From the NCBI GenBank assembly GCA_013180625.2, contig SNVD02010013.1, positions 62,001-126,000 of the forward strand: DNA of 64,000 bases. The letters are read 5' to 3'. The stretch comes from Boswellia sacra (Eukaryota > Streptophyta > Magnoliopsida > Sapindales > Burseraceae). Under the pieces are notes generated by a model that worked only from the letters and a program-made list of their open reading frames with translations, searched no databases and was not told the origin of the DNA. Positions 1 through 11,700 of the stretch are shown here, piece after piece. The position numbers and the translations under genes were made by a program. Each line of letters opens with the position of its first letter. Positions within the stretch are counted from its first letter, which is position 1.

Positions 1-650
1 TATAAGTACCGAAACACCACATATAATATTATTCTAAACCGTAGCCAATCCTCACCATCCACCAAAAGTATTGGGCACATATGATCCATTTTCTCTAACA
101 AAATTTGAAAAGAATATGTAGTTAATATTGATTTAAATGCATTGAAAATTGTTTATTTTTCTATAACAATTTTTAAAAAATGTAAACAAATACAATCCAA
201 AAGTTTGATGATTGTGAAACAGAACAATGGATAAAGAGAGTAACGATTAAAAGTTTTAAACATATTAAATGGATTATGTGACACCTATTGCTTAAAATTT
301 TAGTCTAAAGCATAAGTTAAACAATAAGACAATATTAATAAGTACCTTTAAGTTTCGACCTAATTTCAACCGGAGAATGACTATACATTTTTCATCAATC
401 ACATCAATATCAATTTGTGGCATCCATCAACAGTTTGTTTAACTCTAACTGAAGTATGAAAGCCTTTTTTATCCTTACATAATCTAACTAATATATATTG
501 GAAAATAAGAAAATAGAACAGTACTCTATCCACACTAACTCATTGAGTTGACTCATCATAATATTAAAAAAAATTGAAATCAATAAAAAAAATTAAAACC
601 CAGATCTCAAATTTTATGAATTTATAGAATGAAATTAATTGAGCACACAC
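1..650. other. AT-rich spacer, no gene seen
   Basis: Apart from the exon fragment that starts just to the right on the minus strand, I see only AT-rich sequence. A continuation of that minus-strand gene (its second exon) was looked for here and not recognised. Confidence 0.5.
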
Positions 651-833
651 TTTGATGGTTTTGGCTTGTTTCAAGTTAAGAAAGGCCTTGGCAATGGTCT
701 CTTCTTTGACAAAAACGACTTTCTTGAGGAGAAGCTTTTGGAGGGATTCTAAATTAGACATCACCATAAGATTGCCTATGGCTGCTTTCCATCTCCCCTC
801 ACTCCTTTTGCTCTTCTGATTCTCTTCCTCCAT
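651..833 (-). pseudogene. First-exon fragment of a plant coiled-coil protein
   Basis: On the minus strand an ATG at 833 opens 61 codons of charged, helix-prone sequence containing NLESLQKLLLKK and a following KEETIAKAFLNLKQAKTIK stretch. It ends at a plausible GT donor (minus GTGTGTGC at 650). From memory it resembles the N-terminus of a family of plant coiled-coil proteins of uncertain function, in which this exon continues into a long heptad region. I cannot find that second exon in the 650 bases to the left. It is therefore either the 5' exon of a gene extending past the window edge or a truncated duplicate. The family assignment comes from recall and is uncertain. Confidence 0.35.
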
Positions 834-919
834 TTTTCACAGCTTTTGAAACTATTATGGTGAATTAAACCTTTGTGATTATTGGGCTTTAAAAGCTTTG
901 TGAAGCTGTTGGTAGGGTT

Positions 920-1400
920 AGGGATGATAATTGTTGACACGACATGCTAACATGACATGGTATCCTTTCACGATTAATAAATGGGTCGAAGTTGCTCAAC
1001 ACTCCAACTTGTTTAATGATAAAAATAGTTAAATATATTTTGTCAATCCTAAACTTGCAAACCCATTTGATGAAATGAATTGTTATCTACTTACAACATA
1101 TATATTATAAAATTGAAAATTTTATATTATGAAGTAAATTAATCTATAAAATAATAAATTAGGATGATTTTAATTATTTTTTATACTAAAAATTGCATAT
1201 ATTTGAAGAATAATTTTAATTGATATAAATATATAAAATATGATATATTATACATAAATAGCTTGAATAATTAAGTAAAGTATACGAATTAAATATTACA
1301 TGATTACAACACATGGAAAACATGTTTAATGACCGTGTCAAATTTGTATTTCATGTTTTCAGACAAATAATTAAATGGGTTGACACGAATTGATACCCCT
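920..1400. mobile_element. Possible hAT-like MITE
   Basis: The stretch opens with AGGGATGATAATTG followed by TGACACGAC. It closes with TGACACGAATTGATACCCCT, whose reverse complement begins AGGGGTATCAATTCGTG. The imperfect inverted ends, subterminal GACACGA motifs and AT-rich core resemble plant hAT-type MITEs. I could not find a clean 8-bp target duplication, so this is tentative. Confidence 0.35.
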
Positions 1401-2120
1401 AAGCAAGGTTGTCGAGGATGGCGTTGGCAAGGAGGTGACACATAGACAAGATGAGTGTGGGGGAGGCGCAGAGGGTTTAAGTGGCTGGGATTTGTAGGGG
1501 AGTGAATGATGGCACTGGGACTTATGGGGAGGGGATATTGGTGCTAGGGTTTGTAAGGGAGAGGATGGTGGCGTATGGTTTGGCTTTTTTGGGGGGTTTT
1601 TTCTTTTACTTTTTAATTTTTTTATGATGAATTAATATAGAGATTTTGAATTGAAAAGTTATCTGTTTGGTTGAAAATTCCTTTATTACACCAGTTTGTT
1701 AGTGTTTAAGTTAATAAAAATATTAGATGATGATTTGAAGACAACTTCAAGGATGTAATTAATGAAAAATATATAGTCATTCTCTGGTTAAATCAAGTCA
1801 AAACTCGAGTATATATTGACATTGTCTCGTTAAACAACATTAACTTTTTCAATAATTTTAAATTTTGCCCATATTTGACATAATGAAATTTTAAGACTAT
1901 AATAATTACACATGAGTAGTGTAGAGCTGCGAAAAGGCCAAGCTAAGCTGGGCCAAACCTTTTTTTTTTTTTTTGGGAGGCCTAACAGGTTGTGGACCAG
2001 GCTAGGCCAAGCCTACACAATGATAGGTGACAAAAGGCTTTTTGTTGATACGCGAATTTCCTTACGATAGTGCTAAGTCCTGCTTAGCTATCTATTTGTT
2101 AAACAGCACCCAAGGCTAAA
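1401..2120. other. Intergenic sequence with poly-T tracts
   Basis: Includes a G-rich patch (1,430-1,600), several T homopolymers and a GGCC-rich segment around 1,935-2,010 with repeated GGCCAAGC/GGCCAAAC words, probably from a degenerate repeat. No coding sequence recognised. Confidence 0.4.
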
Positions 2121-2405
2121 AACCCACCAACTTCCAACTTTCTTGTATTAATCTCAATGAAAAGAATACAAATTCTGCCCAAAGAGACGCGTGCTAAAAC
2201 ACTCATAATATACCTCACACACTAGTGAACCTTTTCCTAAGTGTATTCACAATACAAATCTACATGCTACAAACCCACCAACTTCCTACTTTCTTGTATA
2301 AATATCAAAGAAAAGAATACAAAAGCCGTCAAAAGAGACATGTGCTATAACACTCACAATACACCTCACACACTAGTGAACCTATTCTTAAGTGTATTCA
2401 CTTAA
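2121..2405 (+). repeat. Tandem duplication, period about 151 bp
   Basis: AACCCACCAACTTCC starts at 2,121 and again at 2,272. Each copy continues through ACTTTCTTGTAT, AAAAGAATACAAA, AGAGAC.CGTGCTA-type words and ends in CACACACTAGTGAACC and AAGTGTATTCAC. The two units differ by scattered substitutions. They may be the repeated part of a decayed LTR, but no ends were found. Confidence 0.75.
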
Positions 2406-3425
2406 CCCTTGTTGATGTGTGTTTCCCTTGCGTATTGAGTTTTTCTCAATAGCTCTCCCATTTGCTCTCCTAATTGAATGATGCTTGATTGAGTGAGAGA
2501 CTCCTTGAATGCATCTAGCCCACCCCTTGGTACCTATTTATATAATGGTACAACCAACAACCTTGGTTGTGTAGGATAAACCCAAATCCATCAAACTAAT
2601 GTGGTTACATCACTTGGCATATTAAAATGACATCTCTGTTTTCTAGGATGATATGGTCCATATAAACTATTTTTTTAAATTTAATTTTTAACTTTTAACA
2701 TAATTTCAATAATTTCAAACAATTTTAAGTAGTAATTATTTAATAGACAATATTTTTTATATAATAGAATTTTTATTAGTTATAATTGCTAATAAATGAT
2801 TTTGTTATTAATAAAATTTTTCTACTAATATAATAGTATACTTTAATTAAAAATAATTGATTTCAATAATTTTATAAATTATTTTATTATTTTTATGATT
2901 TACAAATTGTTTATTTCAATTTTATAAATTTCTTTAAGTTTGGGGAATTTCACACGATACTGTTGCGCACTTTTCATAATAGAGTTGTGTAAAAGTACAA
3001 AAATCTGTATTTTTTTTTAACAACTCCATCAAGCACTTGAACGATATTGTCATGCTCTACAATAGCGAAGAAAAATTAATAATGTTATGCATAAATAAGA
3101 AAAATTAATGGTTCTAATAAATATTATAATAGATACCATCTAATATAAAAGAAAGATAACCATATTAACATTACTCTTCAATATTAATCAAAATTTTTAA
3201 TTTAATACGTTGCCCAAAACCTGTGGGGTCTACAGTAGATTTCTTGCTAAACCTGGCAATATTTTATCCTATAATTAATTAACACATAATGTATCTATAG
3301 CTTGGCAAGTAGTTAAAACCCTGGTTTAATATTTCATCTTTGCCGCTTCTGTTTTAGAAAATACCCCTTTCTATCTCAGACTATCTTCTCCTAGCCGCCA
3401 GTGATTTCCAAACCTCTAGCAACTA
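2406..3425. other. AT-rich spacer
   Basis: No gene recognised. Around 3,207-3,240 there is a block (CCAAAACCTGTGGGGTCTAC) that recurs in inverted orientation at about 19,650-19,670. Confidence 0.4.
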
Positions 3426-3487
3426 ATGGCTTTCAAAACCAGCATCTTCTCGCTAGTCACCGCAGCCAACTTGCCTGAGAAATACTG
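3426..3487 (+). CDS. Possible small first exon, function unknown
   Basis: ATG at 3,426 follows a pyrimidine-rich, UTR-like stretch. It opens 20 codons (MAFKTSIFSLVTAANLPEKY) ending at a good donor (TG|GTAAGC at 3,487/3,488); unspliced, it hits TAA at 3,489. A polypyrimidine tract with an acceptor (CATAG) ends at 3,908 and is followed by open frames. Joining at exactly that acceptor creates TGA, so this two-exon model fails as written. Family not recognised. Confidence 0.2.
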
Positions 3488-3491
3488 GTAA

Positions 3492-4627
3492 GCTTTTATT
3501 TTTTCTAAACTATCTTGAGAACTTCTTTTCAAATTCTTTGAATATAAAAGTACACTCTTTAAGATATATTATTGATATTAAAAAGAATTAGACTACTGTT
3601 TTTCTACTCTAATATGATATGAGAATGTTTAGAGTACTCTAATTAGAATACCAAATTAAAAAAGTGCCACTATTTGATTCTATTTCCCTTGGACACGAAG
3701 ATGAAGAGAAAAAATATTTTACACATTCAATTGTTATGTTACATGAGTTGTCATGCCATCTTAATTCAGTAAAACAAGAGTTTGTTTCAATTCTTTTTGA
3801 AAGATAGGTATGTGTGTGTCAAGCTTTAAGCACTTAATATGTATAAATTATTTATATTTTTCTTTTTAGTTTTCTTTTCATTTACTAACAAATTGTAATC
3901 TATCATAGACTTGGAGATCAAGACATCACAAATATATCAGAAAGTTGTGGGATGTTGGATTTTTAACCATTGACAATTCGGCACGGTGGACAAGAAATTT
4001 AGAGCTCTTGAATTACCTTCGAATTTTGTTGCATTTTATTCCTTGCTAAACAGCAACTTCAAGACTACTCTATTGTTTTCATTTTTTTAATGTTTTTAGT
4101 CTGTGGTTGAATTTTTTATTTTTTCGATAAATTATGCTATTATTTTTATTCTCAAATAAGAGCAAATTCATTGATAATCAGTACACTTAAGTTTGATTTT
4201 TCTGAGTTATGCATGCGTTTAAATCGAATCTTTTCCTTGGAACTTTTCTTGTTTGCTATTGACAAGTTCTATTGGGTGGATTCAAACATGTTAAAATTTA
4301 TATTCAAAGAAACTATTTTGCGAAGTGATGAATTCATTTTAATTTGAAATTAAAATTTATTAATAACAAATATAGTTATCAATTTACAATTAATGACTAT
4401 TTCTTATTCAATTTTGAATAATTTTTAACTTTTTAATGATCATAGTGAAGTTCTCTAAAGGCAGCAAAAGTTCTTAGTGGTCCAAGCCTCCAAAACTCTT
4501 GCAACTATAAGCATTTTTAGCAATATCTCTACCTCCCAGATATTGGTAATTTCTATCCACTATGGTTTTGTTGCAAAATTTATCATCTATTTTTAACAAT
4601 TTTTTTTCCACAGCAAAATATCCATAT
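3492..4627. other. AT-rich spacer left of the Sirevirus-like element
   Basis: No feature recognised apart from a possible acceptor at 3,908 and an open stretch of about 40 codons after it. The last five bases (4,623-4,627, CATAT) are the left target-site duplication of the neighbouring retrotransposon. Confidence 0.4.
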
Positions 4628-5502
4628 TGTAAGTTCTAGAAGTATGCAGTTATAAAACATATAACAGTAAACTATAATATAAATCGGAACAGGAGGATTT
4701 TTACGTGGTTCGATTATAAAACCTACATCCACGGATAACTATAGAGCTGCAATTCATTAAGTTCTTGTTTGTACAATCTTTAAGATCTTTTACAGTGTTG
4801 ACTCACTCTCACACACTGACCTAATCTTTGTAAAACAAAATCCCACCAAGATCTTAAACTCTAGTGACACTGCCCACTCTCTGTGGTAGATAACTAAACA
4901 ACACACTGTTAAATTATACATCACAACGACATCTGATGTTGAATTACATAAACACTTAACCCGCAAGTTATCCCAAGTGTCTAGTAACTCACATAGACCT
5001 AATCAACAACTCATGTACAATTTCTACCTCTCATTCATGAATCAAAGACTCAAAGAATCAAATCAATAAAGACATTCCAATCTGCGTTGAAGCTTTTCTC
5101 TCAAATCCTAGAATGCCGAAACAAAGAACACTCCCCACCAACTAATGAATTTTGCCAGCCAAGTTATATAAAAATAACTTAGTATATATAGTGGGAGGTT
5201 TGGACGAAATCTCCTAGAAATCCTGTAAAAATCTAAATCAAAATTACATTAGGATTAGAAGAAATAAAATAAGAAGGAATATAATTAAACTCTTAAAGGA
5301 ATTAGGACAAATAAATATTCTCCTATTCTAATTAGGATACAAGATACTATATCATAATCTAAGAAGATATTTATTATAACTCAAATACTTTCTAAAATAT
5401 ACTTCTAGAAACAATAAAATAGGAATCAAAATAATATTCTTGTTTTATCACAAGTTGGACAAAATTCATCATGTGCATGGCACATGCACGTTGACATCAA
5501 TA
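4628..5502 (-). repeat. 3' LTR of the Sirevirus-like element
   Basis: 875 bp, the same length as the 5' LTR. Its outer end is intact (CTTACA on the minus strand). Its inner end starts TATTGATGTC where the other copy has TGTTGGTGTC, so the terminal TG has mutated to TA. Confidence 0.92.
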
Positions 5503-5990
5503 ATCTCCCCCTTTTTGGCAACTTGTGATGAAAACACCAAACTGTTTCTGATCGAAGAAAATCACACATGATAAGTCAATCACAACAATAAGCTATCATG
5601 AAATAGCAAACATAAAATATCATGTGTAAAGAATAGTGTGCTGTTACAATTCTCATAACAGAACACTATCTGAATATGCATATCCTGCATTTTCAACACA
5701 AAGTGAAGTTGTCAAACTAATCAAGCAATACGTTAATCAATTTATGATCAGAGTAATCAAACCAACAATGAAATTAGATCATGCAAACCATTAATCAAAT
5801 CAAGATAACACAAACACACAAAAACAGTAAAAACATAAAGCATCAAAATAGTGTTACTAGTCTTACTCCTTACTTAAATCTCATCAACAGTAACAAAAAC
5901 ATCAAACAAACAGAATAGAGTTAACAAAAAAATAGTTATATCAGATATCAGAGAAAAATATCAACTCCTTCTCCCCTTTGATTTCAGCAC
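5503..5990 (-). other. 3' untranslated region and polypurine tract
   Basis: Minus-strand AAAAAGGGGGAGAT (5,503-5,516) abuts the 3' LTR and is the polypurine tract. A second purine tract (AAAGGGGAGAAGG) lies just beyond the extra ORF near 5,966-5,980. The rest is A-rich on the plus strand, with no coding sequence. Confidence 0.8.
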
Positions 5991-7895
5991 TTAATGAAGT
6001 CGTGGAGACTTGCGAATTGGTGGGGAAGAGGAACTGCCAGGACGCTTCTTGAATCTGCCAGCCTTCTCTTTATATCTCTTCCTGGTTGTAGTAGGAGTTG
6101 GCTGCTCAGAAGCCGCAGGAGCAGGTTATTCTTCAACTGTCTCAGAGGAAGTGGCAATGACTTCAGCTACAACTCTGCGAATCTCTTTATCAAGTCTTTT
6201 TGCACTGGTTTCTATTGTGTGTAACTCAACAGCAGGTTGTTAAGGAGGAACCAGTGATTCTTCAGCAAATGCAGGTGGTGGAGATGTGGTTGGTGTAGTT
6301 GTTTCTTCAACAGGAGTGGGTGCCTAAATGTGTTCTTCCTTAGGTTATGCTACAGGTGATGAGGTTGGAGAGGTAGTATGCTCGGCTTCAGGCGCTGGAG
6401 AAATAGGAGGTTCATTTTCAACAAGTGGTGAAGACAGTTTTATCTCGGATTCAACTTGTGTTGGTTCATCTGACAATGACTCATCTTGCGGTGCTAGAGC
6501 TGTTGAATCATTTGTCTTCTTCTAATTGTCAGATGGTTTCTTCACCATTTCATCTTTCCTCTTTCTTTTCAATTTTTATCCCTTAGTAATTGACTTGATG
6601 TGCTTTTTCTTCTGCTTCAGTGCTGCTGTTATGTCTGTTACAACAGCAGGTTGTGCAGCTTGTCTTGCTTTAGCCATTTGCTCAGTTTGAGCAGGTATTA
6701 GAGCATCAAGAAGTGGTGTATGCTCAGCTGACTTTGCAGAATCCACATGTTCAATCTCTATTGGTTGTTGCTCTTCTACTGTACCATATTGCCCTGTAAA
6801 TTTGGCCTCCAAAACATGCTATTTTCCTTTGATAATCTTCAAATCCTGTACAATCTTAGTCAAAGCAGAGTTTATCAAAACAAGTTGTTCTTCAACATTT
6901 TTCATTTGATTTTTCCTAACTCTCTTAGGCTTTGGTTCAAGTACAGGCAAGTCAGTCTTATCATGCAATCGTTGAAGAAATCCTTTGGTGATGGATTTAG
7001 ACAGAATTTTTGTCTGTTCATTGGGGCTTATAGGAATGCTATTTTGTGCAAGAATCCCTTGAATCAAGCATGAAAACATAAGCAAGTGATAGTCAGAGTG
7101 ATATGGACCAATCTGAACTATCATCCTATAGGCTAGCAAACCAAAATTTATTGGTCGATTGATGCCTAAGAAGTACAAAAATTTTACTCTGTCTTCCCAA
7201 ACTTAACTTTGATGGGAAGAGGGAAGCCAATTGAACTATGCAATCTTATGCATCAGTCTACACTTCTTCCTAAGGTATTGCTGATCTATACCATCTCTAG
7301 GTTTCCGATCAATATCTTCTCTACCAGTTAATTCCTTAATCACTTCAGCCATGTTAAATTCCTCATCTAAAGCATGCAAACTGCCTATGGGAATGTCCAA
7401 GAATGTGTTTATGACATTTGGAAAGAATTTCACAAACTTTCCTCAACAATAAATCTTGTGATAATGAAAGCTTTTTGGGTCATCAATGGCAGTAGTGATA
7501 TTTGCATAGAATTCTTGAATTAAAGACTTTACAGGGGATAGGAAATTTGTTATCGTACGAGTCCAGTATACAGACTTAAGCAACTCACTTAGGCCATAGG
7601 TGTTGAAGTCTATCAGTTTCACTAGCCTTTCCATTTGTAATTTCCTCTACGAGGTGTATTTTACAAACTTCTGTTTGATGGCTTCCGTAAGGAACTTGTT
7701 AAACTTTGGTTTTACTTTGTCTTTCATCTTTTTCACTAGAACTTACTCATCCTCACTCATGGCGGGATCAATAGCGGTCTCTGCATGTTTTTGTTACATT
7801 GGAGATAACGGTACTCTATTGCTCCTGTTGTAACTTGAGTCGCTCTACGAAGATGAAAAACGAGAGGTTTTTGTCAAACCAGATGAGGTAGCCAT
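5991..7895 (-). pseudogene. Extra ORF downstream of pol, 14 in-frame stops
   Basis: Minus-strand ATG at 7,895 in good context (AACAATGG), closing TAA at 5,991-5,993: 635 codons in one unbroken register. Internal stops, all in that register, have their first base at 7847, 7796, 7745, 7649, 7445, 7238, 7205, 6821, 6578, 6524, 6347, 6326, 6242 and 6128; all but one are TAA or TAG. The N-terminal half has a basic segment, then FYANITTAIDD and VKFFPNVINTFLDI; these resemble the 'putative plant transposon protein' domain seen in several plant LTR elements (from memory). A middle helical segment precedes KPKRVRKNQ. The C-terminal third is rich in Pro, Ser, Thr and Glu and ends near RKSPRLH. I see no clear transmembrane envelope anatomy. 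Sireviruses carry an env-like ORF in this position, but the function is unproven. Confidence 0.75.
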
Positions 7896-8239
7896 TGTTA
7901 GGGTTTACTGGTCTGCAAAAATTTTCAGAACAGGAAGAGAGAAGCAAGATGAGGGACAGTGGAGAAACTGTTGAATGGGTATGGAATGAACAGGAGAAGC
8001 CCAAAGCCAATTTGTAATATATTGTGCCAAATTTAAAGAAATTTTGTTTTTAACAAAAAATTAATGTTAATTCTCTTTCCAAAAACCGTTTCATAACTGG
8101 CATTAATGGAAAAAAATTCAACATTTGATTCCCATTAGAATAAGGAATTCTAATAGAATTAGAATTCTCGCCACTGAAACTTCTCCCCCTCAATTCAATA
8201 ATGCTGACATGGCATTTTTGACACATGGACACACAAGAA

Positions 8240-8738
8240 AATCAAATTTTGGATAAGCACAAAGAGCATCATATGTTATGAAAAACGTAATAGAAAACAG
8301 TTAACAATAATATAACAAAAATATCTGAGCATCATATGAACTATTCTAATAAAGCATATTTCAGAGTTCTTTAATTTCTTGCATTAGTAAGCTATTTTTT
8401 TTTCACTTGATTTAATTAAGTGATCAACTTGAGCATACTTCTTACACACACAAAAGTTGATTTCAATGCGAATTTTTCTAGATAAATACAGTAGCTTTCA
8501 CACAATATAGAGGTAGCCCTTTTCATTTCAGTGAGTGACCTCAACATATTTCTTAGATACCCTGAGGTTACTCTCAATGATGACTTTCACACAACATATA
8601 TTGGTAGCCCTCTCTGTATTTTTCAATTTAAATTAGTATCTTATCATTCACTCAAATTTTATATTATAGCTCACACATGCTAATTTAGAAGAAAACTTAT
8701 GATACTACAGATATAATTAACATAGTAGCACACAGTGT
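8240..8738 (-). other. Non-coding gap between pol and the extra ORF
   Basis: Holds two imperfect copies of CTTTCACACAA.ATA followed by GGTAGCCCT (about 8,496 and 8,583) and AT-rich sequence. Just beyond it (8,181-8,192) is a purine tract on the minus strand (GAGGGGGAGAAG), reminiscent of the multiple polypurine motifs reported in Sireviruses. Confidence 0.5.
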
Positions 8739-11700
8739 TTATTCAGATAACTGAAAGATGCCTAAGGCTTTTCCTAGATTTTCAAATCTTGTTATATCTA
8801 ATGCCTTAGTGAACAAGTCAGCCAATTATCTATCAGTGGAGATATGTTCAATGTGTATCACCTTAGACTCTACTAGTTACCTTATAAAATGGTATTATGT
8901 CAATCTGTTTTGTTCTAGAATGCTGAACAGGATTTTTGAAAATATTTATAACACTAATATTATCACAAAACACAGTTATAGGCTTTTGTTCAATACAATA
9001 ATCACTCAACATTTGCTTCATCCACAATAGTTGTGTGTAACAACTCCTTGCTGCTATGTATTCGAGTTCAGCAGTAGATAAAGAAATAGAATTTTGCTTT
9101 TTACTATGCCAAGAAACTAAATTAGTACCAAGATAAAAATACCCTCCTGATGTACTTTTTCCATCATCTGTATTTCTTGCCCAATTAGCATCATTAAACC
9201 TTGCAAGATAATCATTTGTATCTTTAGAAAACCATGTACTATAATCATGGGTTCCATGTACATACCTGATGATTCTTTTAGTCGCTGATAGATGTGATTC
9301 TTTGGGATTTGCTTGAAATCTTACATAAAGTCATACACTAAAGCACAAATCTGGTCTACCTAATGTGAGGTATAACAAACTGCCAATGATACTTCTATAT
9401 AAACTTGCATCAATCTCTTTTTCTGCATTGTCTTTTGAAAGTTTTAGATTAGTACTGATAGGAATTTTCATTGGTTTTGAATTTTCAAGCCCAAATTTCT
9501 TTACAAGATTTTTAGAATATTTTGATTCAGATATTAATATCCCATCATTCATTTGCTTAACCTACAATACAAGAAAGAAATTTAATTCTCCTACCATGCT
9601 CATCTCAAACTCTTCCTGCATCAACTTAACAAACTCATTAGTTTTGCCTTTGTTAGTTGATTCGAATACAATGTCATCCACATATATTTGAGCAACAATA
9701 AAATAGTTAGATGCATGTTTGATAAACAAAGTCTTATCATTGCTACCTCTTTTATATCTTTTGTTGATCAAAAAATTTGTCAACCTTTCATACCAAGCTC
9801 TAGGAGCTTGTTTCAAACCATATTAAGATTTGTGCAATTTGTACACGAAATCAGGATGTTTAGGATCTTCAAAACCCTTAGGCTATTCAACAAAGACTTT
9901 TTCATTAAGATAGCCATTTAAAAATGTTGTTTTAACATCCATTTGGTACAACTTAAAATCAAGCAAACAAGCAATTGCAAGTAGTAATCTGATTGACTCA
10001 AGTCTAGCTACTGGTGTAAAGGTTTCATCAAAGTCTTTGCCTTTTGCTTGTGTGTAACCTTGTGCAACTAGCCTAGCCTTATTTCTTACTACCTGTCCAC
10101 TTTCATCAGTTTTATTTTTGAATCTCCATTTAGTTCTAATGACATTTGCATTTTCTGGCCCAGGAACTAATTCTCATACTTCATTTCTTTTAAACTGATT
10201 AAGTTTATCTTGCGTGGCTTGAATCCAAACATCTTCTTTTAAGGCTTCTTTAACATTTTTTGGTTCAACTAAAGAAACATATCATGCAAATCTTATCTAA
10301 TTTCTTACTTTGCTCCGAGTCTTCATCATGCCATCTGGTGTTCCAATGATAGAACTTGTTGGATGTGCCTTCTGAATCCATGTGGGTGGATCTTTCTTTT
10401 CATATTTATTCTTGATTGAATTTCTGTTCAAATCTGAGTTGTCAGATGTTACTGTTACGTCAGGTGTAACAGCAGCTGTTTCCTCTTTCATAGCAGAATC
10501 TTCTTTATTGTTGCTGTCAGAATCTGATTTCTCTATATCTTCTGTGAAGCTGATTATGTCTTCTTCTTGTCAATACTTTCCAAAATCTTCCAGATCATCA
10601 AATGCTACGTTTGCAAATTCCATGACTGCCTCAGTTCTCATATTCTAAACTCGAAATGCTTTGCTGTTTTGTGCATATCCCACAAAGACTTCTTCATCAT
10701 TCCTTGGATCCAATTTTCTTCTCTGTCATTTAAGATGTAACACCTGCATCCAAAAACATGAAAATATTTCAAATTTGGTTTTCTACCTTTCAAATTTTCA
10801 TAAGGTGTCTTGTTAGTGCCAGGTCTAAGAAAAACTTTATTTGAAATATAACAAGCAGTGCTTATTGCTTCAGCCCATAGCCTCTTGGTTAACTTTTTGC
10901 TATTGAGTATCACTCTAGCCATCTCATGAAGAGTTCTATTCTTCCTTTCATGCCATTCTATTCAAGGGTTTTAGGAGCTGAAAATTCATGATCAATTCTA
11001 TGATATTTGCAAAAGTCAGCATAGCTAACATTTTCAAACTCCTTGCCATGATCACTTCTTATTCTTACAATCCTTCCGATGTTCCTATTTGCTCATTTTC
11101 AAGCTTAACACAAAGATTCCTGAAAGCTTCAAAAGTGTCAAATTTTTCTTTAATAAAATCAACCCAAGTATATCTACAGAAATCATCCACACAAACAAAT
11201 ATGTATCTCTTACCTGTAATGCTTTTACTTTGCATAGGACCCATAAGATCCATGTGAAGCAAATCAAGTATTTTGGATGTGCTAAGATAAAGATTCGATT
11301 TGTGTAAACTTCTAATTTGTTTTCTATGGTCTACAAATTTCATTAACTTTGTCATCAAGTTTAGGGACTCCTTTTACAGCACCTAACTTAGTTAATTTAA
11401 CCAAGTCTTTGTAATTTAAGTGTCCTAATTTTTTATGCCACAATTCTAAATTCGAAATCCTAGCTTGAAATGCAATCTTTACCAAATAAAAATTATCTGA
11501 AGATTTATTACCTTCTAGAATGCATTTACCAAAATTATCTAAGATCATGCATTTGTTTTGTGTGAAGTTAATAATATACTTGTCATCAAATATCTAACTA
11601 ATACTAATAAGATTAGCTTTTAAACCTTCAACCAACAAGACATTTTGAAAGTTGTGTAGGCCTTTGACATTCATAGTGCCTTTACCAATGATCTTACTCT

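Noticed and set aside
3909..4048. Second exon for the MAFKTSIF frame
   Set aside because: The acceptor at 3,908 joined to the donor at 3,487 gives an immediate TGA; no supported gene model.
5994..6525. Plus-strand open frames opposite the extra retroelement ORF
   Set aside because: They are the antisense of the Pro/Ser/Glu-rich tail, and the minus-strand register is continuous through them.
5991..7895. Programmed stop-codon readthrough or recoding of the extra ORF
   Set aside because: Fourteen stops of mixed TAA/TAG/TGA in one element whose gag-pol is also broken point to decay, not recoding.
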